A stretch of 64,000 nt of DNA from UASB124 sp964446935 (GTDB lineage: Bacteria > Babelota > Babeliae > Babelales > RVW-14): NCBI GenBank assembly GCA_964446935.1, contig CAYUQI010000001.1, positions 68,508 through 132,507 on the forward strand, given 5' to 3'. The position numbers and the translations under genes were made by a program. Numbering within the stretch: position 1 is the first letter of the stretch; every line of letters starts with the position of its first letter. The notes under the pieces were generated by a model, which was not told the origin of the DNA, ran no database searches, and saw nothing but the letters and a program-made list of their open reading frames with translations. This document shows, one piece after another, positions 7,631-15,480 of this stretch.

Positions 7631-8302
7631 CTATATAAATCTCTGATAGCGGTAAATAACTTTACCAATAACCCTGAAGTGATCTTTGCCTTTAACCAAA
7701 GCAACGGGAGGGGTTTTGTGGTTGACTGATTCAAGCACCACAAACTCTTCCATATAGGTTACTTGCATGATAGTTCTGGTTGGATTTTCATTGCCATATT
7801 CCACGGCAGCAGCATCTCCTGAACGAGTCCAGGTTTCAGGTGATATGACAACATAATCGCCTTTAATAAAATTGGGCGCCATGGCATTGTTTTCAATACA
7901 AAGACAAAATGCTGCTTCATCATTACAGTTGGCCACTGGGACAAAAATATCCTTGTAACCCGTTGTTACTTGCATAAGTTGATTGTTGTAAGGAGATGGA
8001 TTTGTAGGAATATCCCCGGTCACTGGTACCACTTTGAGCTGCAAATCAATATTGGCACTCTCTGGCATTTTTACCGTTGTTTCAACATTATCAGTGCGGG
8101 TGCGTCGTTGAGCAAAGAGATCAACAGGGTTGGTTCCAAACGCCATTGCAAGCTTTTTAAGTGCATCTTCATTCCAGCGTCGAGTTCCATTTTTAATGTG
8201 TGTTAAATAACTTTCAGAAAGACCTGTTTTTTCTGCCAAAACCTTAGTTGTCCATCCACGCTCTCGAAGCAACTCTTTGACACGAAGCTCAGTTGTTGAC
8301 AT
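7631..8302 (-). CDS. XRE-HTH / S24 (LexA/CI-like) repressor, catalytic residues missing
   Basis: 223 residues. Residues 5-65 are an XRE-type helix-turn-helix (TTKVLAEKTGLSESYLTHIKNG). Residues about 90-223 follow the LexA/CI S24 peptidase fold (GDYVVISPETWTRSGDAAAVEYG and so on). Three parts of the self-cleavage machinery differ from the consensus. The catalytic serine of the GDSM box is alanine (NNAM, Ala140). The strand that should carry the catalytic lysine reads TRTIMQV (Lys to Ile or Met). The Ala-Gly cleavage site is replaced by GDIPTN. It should therefore bind DNA and dimerise but not cleave itself. Its targets are unknown. It is divergent from rnhB and has a candidate operator in its own promoter region. 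Confidence 0.85.
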   Translation of the reverse strand: MSTTELRVKELLRERGWTTKVLAEKTGLSESYLTHIKNGTRRWNEDALKKLAMAFGTNPVDLFAQRRTRTDNVETTVKMPESANIDLQLKVVPVTGDIPTNPSPYNNQLMQVTTGYKDIFVPVANCNDEAAFCLCIENNAMAPNFIKGDYVVISPETWTRSGDAAAVEYGNENPTRTIMQVTYMEEFVVLESVNHKTPPVALVKGKDHFRVIGKVIYRYQRFI

Positions 8303-8357
8303 ACAAATCCCCTTCTTTGGTTGTAATTTAAGAATTTTAAACTTTCTAAATTTGTAT
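8301..8357. promoter_or_regulatory. Candidate operator for the S24-like repressor
   Basis: An outer inverted repeat, ATACAAAT (8301-8308) and ATTTGTAT (8350-8357), encloses an inner imperfect dyad at 8325-8352 (AATTTAAGAA ... TTTCTAAATT). It lies at and just upstream of the repressor start codon, which suits autoregulation. AT-rich dyads can arise by chance. Confidence 0.3.
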
Positions 8358-8519
8358 ACCCTACTATAAACAATGACAGCCAGAAAAGCCAGAAAATTTC
8401 AACCAGAATCATAAAAAAAAATGTTACATCAAGTCAAATTCATTTAGCACAAAGATTTCGGTAAGAAAAAATGGAAAAAATATGCTACCATGATGAGCAA
8501 TGATAAAGGAAATGGTTTT

Positions 8520-9212
8520 ATGGCGGTATATAAAGAAAAAATCACTAAAAATTTTTTCGAAAAGAAAGCATGGGAACAGGGACATTATACTTGCGGGCTT
8601 GATGAGGTCGGTCGAGGTTGCTTGGCAGGGCCGCTTGTTGTAGGTGCTGTTGTTATTCCACCATATACCAACTACCGTTTGCTTAAAGATTCCAAAGTTT
8701 TAACAGCAGAGGAACGGCTTAAGGCCTTTGCTTGGATCGATAAGCATTGTTCGTGGTCGATAGCCTTTGCCAATCATAAAGTGATTGATTCAATCAATAT
8801 TTATCAGGCTACGCTGTATGCTATGCGACGTGCGTATCTTCAACTTCTTGAAAAGTTACCATTTCCCGTCGAAAAATTAAAATATGTGCTTATTGATGCT
8901 ATGCCATTGAGCCTTGATGCATCGTTTACCCATTCTGCGCTTGAGTATTATCATTTCCCTCATGGAGAACGCTTATCTGCCTCTATTGCCGCAGCCTCAA
9001 TTGTTGCTAAAGTTATGCGAGACCAATTGATGGAGGTCATGGCACAGTATTTTCCTGTGTTTGGTTTTGAACAGCATAAAGGGTATGCAACACAGCAACA
9101 TATCTCGGCGCTTTTATCTCAAGGTCCAACTATTATTCATCGTCATAGTTTTATTCAGAATATAAAATCAGAAGCTGATATTCAGGAAGCATTACAACAG
9201 TCGTTGTTTTAG
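8520..9212 (+). CDS. rnhB: Ribonuclease HII
   Basis: It removes ribonucleotides and RNA primers from DNA-RNA hybrids. The motifs of type 2 RNase H are present: GLDEVGRGCLAGPLV (catalytic Asp and Glu), LKDSK, LIDAMPL and the SIAAASIVAKVMRD block. I chose the ATG at 8520 (MAVYKEK, 230 residues) because AAAGGA at 8505-8510 has the right spacing. ATGs at 8490 and 8493 would add ten residues without a ribosome binding site. It is transcribed away from the S24-like repressor, so the repressor might also affect it, though nothing proves this. Confidence 0.93.
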   Translation: MAVYKEKITKNFFEKKAWEQGHYTCGLDEVGRGCLAGPLVVGAVVIPPYTNYRLLKDSKVLTAEERLKAFAWIDKHCSWSIAFANHKVIDSINIYQATLYAMRRAYLQLLEKLPFPVEKLKYVLIDAMPLSLDASFTHSALEYYHFPHGERLSASIAAASIVAKVMRDQLMEVMAQYFPVFGFEQHKGYATQQHISALLSQGPTIIHRHSFIQNIKSEADIQEALQQSLF

Positions 9213-9584
9213 GATTGAGTGAACATTAGGTGATCGGTGTTATCAGTGAATAAACTTTTTGTTGGTTGTGAGAATACATGTCGTGCGTTATTCCCGCGGG
9301 AACACACTGTTGTCCGGAAAATTTTTGAAATAGCTGTTTGGGTTGTGATGTCGTCCCGGCCTCCGAGCCGGGATCCAGGCAATACTTTCAGCTTGTACTC
9401 ACGATTTATTGCGTCCATATAAAACACGCAAGTTTAAGCAGGGAGCTTTGCCTAGATTCCCGCTTTCGCGGGAATGACGTAGAAACAGATTCGACCAATA
9501 CCTGAATTTTTTTCTGTACAGGAATACATTTTCAGGGAATGACGAAAAAAGTAGAGTGTAAATTATGTTGAGAGGCTCATCAAA
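9213..9584. repeat. Gene-free region with several short GC-rich palindromic repeats
   Basis: No gene is seen in these 372 bp. It holds palindromes of the 'attcccgc...gcgggaat gacg' kind: TTCCCGCGGGAA (9291-9302), CCCGGC/GCCGGG around a six-base loop (9355-9372, followed by ATCCAGG), ATTCCCGC/GCGGGAAT (9456-9475, followed by GACG), and a half copy CAGGGAATGACG near 9533-9543. These resemble the dispersed small palindromic repeats found between genes in many intracellular bacteria. Confidence 0.6.
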
Positions 9585-10193
9585 ATGAAAACTAGTTTTG
9601 CAGAAGTCATTGAAAGTTGTCTTGATCACTACACGGCGCAAACGTGGAAATGGGATGACTATCCTCAATATGGTTCGCTTGTCAGTGTTTCAGATGCATC
9701 AAAAACAATATTTGGTCTGGTAACACATGTTCAAACCGGCTCAATTGACCCAACCAGAACTCCTTTTGCGTATCAAAAAACAGAGGAAGAGTTGCAGGCA
9801 GAACAGCCACAAATCTTTGAATTTTTAAAAACAACCTTTTCGGTGCAGGTATTGGGATACCAGCTCAAAGGAGATGAGCGAATTCTGTATCTAGTTCCGC
9901 CAACGCCAAGCAAGATTCATAGCTTTGTTGCTACCTGTCCCCCTCATGTTAATGCACAATTCTTTTCCAAGACCGATTACTTGCATGTTTTGTTTGCCTT
10001 TGCCGCCAGTGTTCCCAATCTTGATGAGTTGTTGTTGGTTCTGATCAAGCAATTGGTTGATTGTAAGGTTTTTGATGCCTCATACCTTGATGCATTCAGT
10101 CAAACCTTTACACTTTTAAGTGGCAATAATTACCGACGACTTAAATCGTTGCTTAATCGTGTTGAACCTCTTTTATTGGCAGGTAATGTATGA
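9585..10193 (+). CDS. HAS-barrel domain protein
   Basis: 202 residues. The segment YPQYGSLVSVSDASKTIFGLVTHVQTGSIDPTRTPFAY and EEELQAEQPQIFEFLKTTFSVQVLGY match the HAS-barrel (HerA-ATP synthase) family of short stand-alone proteins. In HerA and F-type ATP synthases the barrel is the N-terminal beta-domain that organises the hexamer. Here no ATPase domain is attached and none is encoded nearby. Function unknown. The C-terminal half (about residues 120-202) is helical. The stop codon overlaps the pgeF start by four bases (ATGA), so the two are translationally coupled. Confidence 0.75.
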   Translation: MKTSFAEVIESCLDHYTAQTWKWDDYPQYGSLVSVSDASKTIFGLVTHVQTGSIDPTRTPFAYQKTEEELQAEQPQIFEFLKTTFSVQVLGYQLKGDERILYLVPPTPSKIHSFVATCPPHVNAQFFSKTDYLHVLFAFAASVPNLDELLLVLIKQLVDCKVFDASYLDAFSQTFTLLSGNNYRRLKSLLNRVEPLLLAGNV

Positions 10194-10906
10194 TTGCTTC
10201 GGTTGATAAACAATGTTCGATATTTTTGGGTGATGCAGCCTCATTTCCTATTCAACATAAAGCACCTGAATTTGTTGGCTTTTGTGATGAACTACGGCAG
10301 CGATTAGGGCTTGATTATCTTGTATTTCAACATCAAGTGCATGGGATTTCCGGCTGGATTATCGATTCAGATGATCAACTATCACCTTCGGTAATGTGTT
10401 TTATGCGTGATGGCGATTATATTATCACCAATCAACCTCGTGTTGGAATTGGAGTGCTTACAGCTGATTGTTTGCCGATTGTTTTTTATGCGCCAAGGCA
10501 AAGGATTGTTGCTGTGGCTCATGCCGGATGGCGTGGTTCGGTTGCTGGGATTGGGCCAATAGTAGTTCGCCAATTACAGGAACGTTTTTCAATTTGCCCC
10601 TCAGATATAAAAGTATTTTTTGGACCATCAGCCAAGCGGTGTTGTTACTCCGTTAGTGATGATTTTCTCAACAATCTCAATTGCTTTGATTTCAAAGATA
10701 AACTTGTTATTCAAAAAAATAACGGGCTGTTTTTTGACAACCCGTTATTAAATCGTTTATTGCTTGAATCAGTCGGTGTTTTAGCTTCGAATATTTCTGA
10801 TGTCTACAACGTGTGTACGATATGTAATCCTGCTTACCATTCATACCGACGTACGGTTGATAAAGAACACTACAAAACCCAAGCAACTATTGTTTGGCTT
10901 TGTTAA
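10190..10906 (+). CDS. pgeF: PgeF / YfiH family (laccase-domain) protein
   Basis: 238 residues. The metal-binding set of the family is visible: QVHG (His51), TADCLPIVFY (Cys94) and VAHAGWRGSV (His111), plus the downstream FFGPSAKRCCYSV and NVCTICNPAYHSYRR. In E. coli the protein keeps peptidoglycan composition accurate by removing wrongly incorporated L-Ser. Homologues also act as purine-nucleoside phosphorylases or deaminases. It overlaps the HAS-barrel gene upstream, and its stop codon overlaps the stop of the convergent PI-PLC-like gene (10903-10906), so no space is left for a terminator. Confidence 0.9.
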   Translation: MIASVDKQCSIFLGDAASFPIQHKAPEFVGFCDELRQRLGLDYLVFQHQVHGISGWIIDSDDQLSPSVMCFMRDGDYIITNQPRVGIGVLTADCLPIVFYAPRQRIVAVAHAGWRGSVAGIGPIVVRQLQERFSICPSDIKVFFGPSAKRCCYSVSDDFLNNLNCFDFKDKLVIQKNNGLFFDNPLLNRLLLESVGVLASNISDVYNVCTICNPAYHSYRRTVDKEHYKTQATIVWLC

Positions 10907-12180
10907 AGCACTTTGCCTTTGCCCTTTGCGGCTGCCCTTTTTGTTGGTTTTTTGATTGCCACTTTTTTGGTTGTAGGAGGTTTCACAACCTTGGGTTTTT
11001 GTGCTTCTGCTAATTTTTTAATACGTTCCATGTTTATTTTTTTTATTGTTTCATAAACCGTTCCAGGCATTTCCACATAGTCCATTAAGATCATTGAAAC
11101 AGGGATTTTTTCAACCTTTTGACAGTCTTCCAACCTTTGACGAATGATTTTTTCACTATTTAAGACGCTATAATCTGTTTCTTCTACCTTTACACCACCA
11201 ATTTCAACTTGCTTCATTTTGTTAATAAATTCTACAAGATTTCCGGTTTTAGTTCCCTTTGGTATTGACCATCCTGCACCGTGTACAGCCAAAAAGGCTT
11301 GCGAATTGTTTTGTATGTACATTTTGCATGTTTTGCCCAGATCATCTTGCCAACGATACTCCCAATGTGTTGCTCGAGCAAATTCCCCATGACTCTGATC
11401 TTTTGGATCACTATTCCAATCATTTAAATAAGGAGAATTTTGAGCATGGTTGCTTTCTTGTGTAAAGAGAATAACTCGTTTACCTGTTTTGCGCATTTCT
11501 CCGACAGTAGGCCACTTTTTTGTTGTATGCTCTGGTTTAAGAAGAAATGCATATTGAGCAAGCCCGCTGCGCTCAAGCATTTGTTCTAATTTTTTTCTTC
11601 TTTGCTCAGGGGTATAAAGAACGGCATTGTTTTTTTGTGATGCTTGTTGTAAATAATCTTCGAATATGATGATAGCAACATCTTTAGGATTGTTTGCTAG
11701 CAATTGAGCAAACCGTCTTAAGAATCCTTCGGCAGGTTCGATACCACCTGTTTTTTGGAATATAGAGAGCATACAGTTGCTTGTACTATCAGGGTCATGG
11801 CATAGCGCAATGTAAGGTTCACGTCTTTTTTCTGGATCTTCCCCGGTAAAGAAGCATTTTATCCTCTTCCAAACTGATGGTTTGTGGACGGCTTGTTCTT
11901 TTTCGGCTTGTCTGATTATTTGTCTGACAGGTGATTCCTCTTTGCGCCAGTGCAAATTAATTTTCCCGCCGCGAGCTCCTGCAGCCCATTGTTTTTCAAG
12001 ACTTCCTTTTTGTTGTGCATAAAGCCAGCCGGATTCTTTGTTTTGAGGACTATTGTGAGCAAGTAATAGCAGTGCGTCGCTCAAAGACATATCATCCGGC
12101 AGATAATCATATGAATAGACCACCGTTGTTGATAACAAAAGCAGGGCAGCACCAAGCAGCAATCCATGATTTTCTGTCAT
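10903..12180 (-). CDS. Secreted PI-PLC X-domain-like phosphodiesterase
   Basis: 425 residues from the ATG at 12180, which has AAAGGAG a few bases upstream. A start 57 bases further upstream lacks one. Residues 1-23 (GLLLGAALLLLSTTVVYS) are a signal peptide. The rest follows the PLC-like TIM barrel of the PI-PLC X family. Matches are LLAHNSPQN (His42), AGARGGKINLHW (Arg70), IALCHDPDS (His128), ANNPKDVAIIIFEDY, then KKWPTVGEMRKTGKRVILFT and VSMILMDYVEMPG. Both histidines that do the acid-base chemistry are kept. The pattern is closest to the plant/bacterial branch with HN after the first strand. The C-terminal 35 residues are Lys/Pro/Ala-rich. Substrate is unknown; a host phospholipid or GPI-like lipid is possible. 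Confidence 0.75.
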   Translation of the reverse strand: MTENHGLLLGAALLLLSTTVVYSYDYLPDDMSLSDALLLLAHNSPQNKESGWLYAQQKGSLEKQWAAGARGGKINLHWRKEESPVRQIIRQAEKEQAVHKPSVWKRIKCFFTGEDPEKRREPYIALCHDPDSTSNCMLSIFQKTGGIEPAEGFLRRFAQLLANNPKDVAIIIFEDYLQQASQKNNAVLYTPEQRRKKLEQMLERSGLAQYAFLLKPEHTTKKWPTVGEMRKTGKRVILFTQESNHAQNSPYLNDWNSDPKDQSHGEFARATHWEYRWQDDLGKTCKMYIQNNSQAFLAVHGAGWSIPKGTKTGNLVEFINKMKQVEIGGVKVEETDYSVLNSEKIIRQRLEDCQKVEKIPVSMILMDYVEMPGTVYETIKKINMERIKKLAEAQKPKVVKPPTTKKVAIKKPTKRAAAKGKGKVL

Positions 12181-12277
12181 AGTCTCCTTTCTCAAATGAC
12201 AAAACCAATACAACGGACACCTTTTTGACTGTAGCAAAGAGGTGTTCGTTGCGGATACTTAAAAAATATAATTAAAG

Positions 12278-14212
12278 TTATCGTATTTTTGCGCCATTTT
12301 TAGCGATGCCATCGGTGGTGACAAGTTTCAGAGCTCCGGTTTCATCTTCAGACAGTAGCATCATGCCATGTGATTCAAGACCCATCATTTTACGAGGCTT
12401 AAGGTTAACAACAAATACCCCTTGCTTGCCAATCAAATCTTCCGGTTTGAAATGTTGTGCAACACCGGATAAAATTTGCCGGTTACCAATGGTTCCAAGG
12501 TTAACCTGAAGTTTATATAATTTATCTGAACCTTGAACCTTTTCGCACTGATCAATAGTGCCTATGCACAACTGAATCTTGGCAAACTCATCTATGGTGA
12601 TTTCTGAAGAACTTGGTTGAGAAGGACTTGGTTCTTTGACCCCTGATGTTTCCTGGCAATGTGATTCTGGTTTCACGAACAAAGGCTCCGATGGCTTTGC
12701 GAGGGTAAAGATTTTATTCCACACTTGGTCGCGTAGTTCTTTTTCGTAATCGGTGCCGAGTTTAAATGAATGTCCAATCGATGCCAATAATGTTTCCATT
12801 TTTTTAGGCATGATTGGCCACAGCATAATGGCAGTTGCATATAAACCCTGACACGTTGATGCAATGACTTCATTGAAAAGTTCTTTGTTTTTTGTAGGTA
12901 GTGTCCATGGTTGTTGTGTATGAAAATAAGCATTGATATCAGAAACAAACTTAAAACATTCAGCTAAGGCACAATGAAATGAATATTTATTCATCTCGTC
13001 CCAATAAGCTCTGAATGCTTCGCCACAGCGTTCTTTTAGCGCTGCTGAGCTTGGTTCAAGTGTTGCGGGAACCTTAACCTCGTTAATGTGGTTATTATGT
13101 GCGAGCGTAAGCATGCGATTGAGCAGGTTACCGAGATTATTAGCTAGATCGGCAGTAATTCGTTCTTCTAGATCTTTAAGATCAAAGTTTCCATCATGCG
13201 TGATGGCCATTTGTCTCGTAAGATAATAACGAATTGCTTCTATGCCGTACCATGTTGCAAGTTGTTCGGGATTGGCACAATTTCCAAGAGATTTAGACAT
13301 TTTTTGTTCACCAACCAAAATGTATCCGTGAACAAGAAGTTTTTTGGGTAACGCCAACCCTGCTGCTATTAACAGAGCTGGCCAAATGACGGCGTGAAAG
13401 CGAAAAATATCCTTAGCCATAACATGGAGATCTGCTGGCCACCATTGTTTAAAGGTACTGGCGTCTTGTTGCGTTGGTTGTCCATACCCAATGCCTGTAA
13501 TATAATTTGGTAATGCATCAACCCAGACATACACGGTATGTGCCGGGTCTCCTGGAAAGGGAATGCCCCATTTTACGTTTTTGCGTGAAATACTTAAATC
13601 TTTTAATCCTGCTTTTACAAATGAAATGATTTCATTGAGTCGTTCTTTGGGTACGATAAAGTCAGGATTTTGTTCGTAGAATTTAAGTAATTGATCCTGA
13701 TAAGCAGAAAGTCTGAAAAAATAACCTTCTTCTGAATGCTGCGAGAGAGGCTTTTTGTGGAGTGCACAATGATAGACGCCTTTTTCATCCTTTACTGCAT
13801 CACTTTCAGTGACAAAGGCCTCACATCCAACACAATACCATCCGGAATAGGTTGATTTATAAATATCTCCTTGTTCTTGGAGCTTTTTTATGAGTTGATC
13901 TATGCCTTGTATGTGGCCTGCATCGGTCGTTCGTATGAATTTTGTATATTCAATTTCATACAGCTGCCATAAATGTTTGAAGGCAGGGATCATTTCATCA
14001 ACGAATTCGCGTGGTTTTTTCCCTTGAGCTTCCGCAGCTTCTTGCAGTTTTTGTCCATGTTCATCGGTACCTGTGAGGAAAAAAACATCTTTTCCCATAA
14101 GTTTTTGCCAACGAGTTGCTACGTCAGCAATGACGGATGAATAAAGGGTCCCAAGATGTGGTTTGGCATTTGGATAATAGGCTGGTGTTGTTATATAAAA
14201 TTTTTTAGTCAT
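12278..14212 (-). CDS. metG: Methionyl-tRNA synthetase with C-terminal tRNA-binding domain
   Basis: 644 residues. It charges tRNA-Met and initiator tRNA. The HIGH-type motif is NAKPHLGTLYSS, the zinc knuckle starts WYCVGCEAFV with later YHCALHKKPL, and the KMSKS loop is EQKMSKSLGN. A linker leads to a C-terminal EMAP/Trbp111 domain (IQLCIGTIDQCEKVQ to KPRKMMGLESHGMMLL). The start ATG overlaps the lepB stop by eight bases (ATGACTAA), which fixes it at 14212 and couples the two genes. Confidence 0.96.
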   Translation of the reverse strand: MTKKFYITTPAYYPNAKPHLGTLYSSVIADVATRWQKLMGKDVFFLTGTDEHGQKLQEAAEAQGKKPREFVDEMIPAFKHLWQLYEIEYTKFIRTTDAGHIQGIDQLIKKLQEQGDIYKSTYSGWYCVGCEAFVTESDAVKDEKGVYHCALHKKPLSQHSEEGYFFRLSAYQDQLLKFYEQNPDFIVPKERLNEIISFVKAGLKDLSISRKNVKWGIPFPGDPAHTVYVWVDALPNYITGIGYGQPTQQDASTFKQWWPADLHVMAKDIFRFHAVIWPALLIAAGLALPKKLLVHGYILVGEQKMSKSLGNCANPEQLATWYGIEAIRYYLTRQMAITHDGNFDLKDLEERITADLANNLGNLLNRMLTLAHNNHINEVKVPATLEPSSAALKERCGEAFRAYWDEMNKYSFHCALAECFKFVSDINAYFHTQQPWTLPTKNKELFNEVIASTCQGLYATAIMLWPIMPKKMETLLASIGHSFKLGTDYEKELRDQVWNKIFTLAKPSEPLFVKPESHCQETSGVKEPSPSQPSSSEITIDEFAKIQLCIGTIDQCEKVQGSDKLYKLQVNLGTIGNRQILSGVAQHFKPEDLIGKQGVFVVNLKPRKMMGLESHGMMLLSEDETGALKLVTTDGIAKNGAKIR

Positions 14213-15401
14213 AGTGCTTAAATCCTCTAAAGAATCTGTTCCATCGTGTATGCCGTGTCCAAAATTCAATAGGATGTTTGATCAGATCAAAGAGCCAGAA
14301 AGCTTCTTTGCTATCAATAGAATAAATAATAAAACTAGCACGACCATGGACAAAACTTTCATCAAGGAAAAGCCACCAACGGCTATCGATGCTGTTTTTA
14401 CGGCTATCGCCCATAACCCAATATTTTCCTGCTGGTATCGTGAATGGCCCAAAGGTGTCGCGGGATATTGATGAACGATTGTCATAAATCGGTGTATAAG
14501 GGTAATCAAGTTCGGGTTCGTTGGTGCCTGGCTTTTTAACAATGTCAGTATCATCAATAGCATAAAATGGTTGGAAGTAGAGTTTTTTTGATGGGTCATA
14601 GGTGTATTTAACAACTTCGGTTTCATAACGTAAAAAGCTTGGAATTGATAGTAATCCAATGTGTGACCAAGGAATGAATCCTCGTGATGTACGAATCGAG
14701 ATGAGAGGGTATTGATTTACATATGGCTCATTGAGCTTTTTTCCATTTAAATAAATAGTTGTTTTCCCATCTTCAATACGACCTTCAATAGTATCACCAG
14801 GAATGGCAATAACCCGTTTAACCCAATTGTCTGGTCCTGATCCTAATCCGAGCAGTGGAATAGGGAACCCAATATATTTTTGCCAGAAATAATTAATCGA
14901 GTTTGGTTGATCATACTCAAAATCTGGTCTATCAAATATGACAAGATCTCCACGTTTTACAGGCGAGACATAGTAGGCCATCTTGTTACCCCAAATGCGG
15001 TCACCAACCAGAATAGTTGGTTCAGCCGACCCTGTGGGAACGTGATAGAGGCCAAAAATAAAATTACGTAATACGAGTGCGAGACCAAGAGCTACAACGA
15101 TTGCCTCAACCCACTGGCGGAGAGGAGATTTGGTTAATTCATACATTTCTTTGTATAAGGCTTTAAATTTTTTAAGTTTTCCCTTGGTTACCGCAACATT
15201 GCCTTGTCCACTGGCGAGTAATGTAAGATCAACCTTGATATCACGATGCAAATTCTCAAGCGCTTCACATAGTTCTGAACTGCGCAAAAAAAACTTGTTT
15301 TTGCCTTTTATTTTAAATTTTTCAACGGTTTTTTTAAACAAATCACGTTTGTTACTATATTTTTGTTCTAGTTTATTGAATGATTTTTCGAGTGCATTCA
15401 T
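14205..15401 (-). CDS. lepB: Signal peptidase I with a long N-terminal extension and insertion
   Basis: 398 residues. It cleaves Sec signal peptides at the outer face of the inner membrane. The membrane helix WVEAIVVALGLALVLRNFIFG leads to the box VPTGSAEPTILVGD with catalytic Ser125. DNWVKRVIAIPGD gives Lys195, and box E reads GKYWVMGDSRKNSIDSR. In the serine box Met is replaced by Ala (GSAEPT). Before the helix lie about 95 charged, coiled-coil-like residues, and a long insert (about residues 220-320) separates the catalytic boxes. I chose the ATG at 15401, since the longer frame begins at a TTG. It lies 79 bp after potD and overlaps metG. The enzyme must serve the many exported proteins in this window. 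Confidence 0.9.
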   Translation of the reverse strand: MNALEKSFNKLEQKYSNKRDLFKKTVEKFKIKGKNKFFLRSSELCEALENLHRDIKVDLTLLASGQGNVAVTKGKLKKFKALYKEMYELTKSPLRQWVEAIVVALGLALVLRNFIFGLYHVPTGSAEPTILVGDRIWGNKMAYYVSPVKRGDLVIFDRPDFEYDQPNSINYFWQKYIGFPIPLLGLGSGPDNWVKRVIAIPGDTIEGRIEDGKTTIYLNGKKLNEPYVNQYPLISIRTSRGFIPWSHIGLLSIPSFLRYETEVVKYTYDPSKKLYFQPFYAIDDTDIVKKPGTNEPELDYPYTPIYDNRSSISRDTFGPFTIPAGKYWVMGDSRKNSIDSRWWLFLDESFVHGRASFIIYSIDSKEAFWLFDLIKHPIEFWTRHTRWNRFFRGFKHYD

Positions 15402-15480
15402 AACAATCCAATCATAAAATAGTTTATGGCTAGTGTCCTTATGGACAGTATAGGAATAAATTCTTAAAAAAACGATGTTT

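Noticed and set aside
7631..8302. SOS repressor LexA
   Set aside because: The catalytic Ser, Lys and the Ala-Gly site are absent, and no LexA-box-like site is seen at SOS genes in the window.
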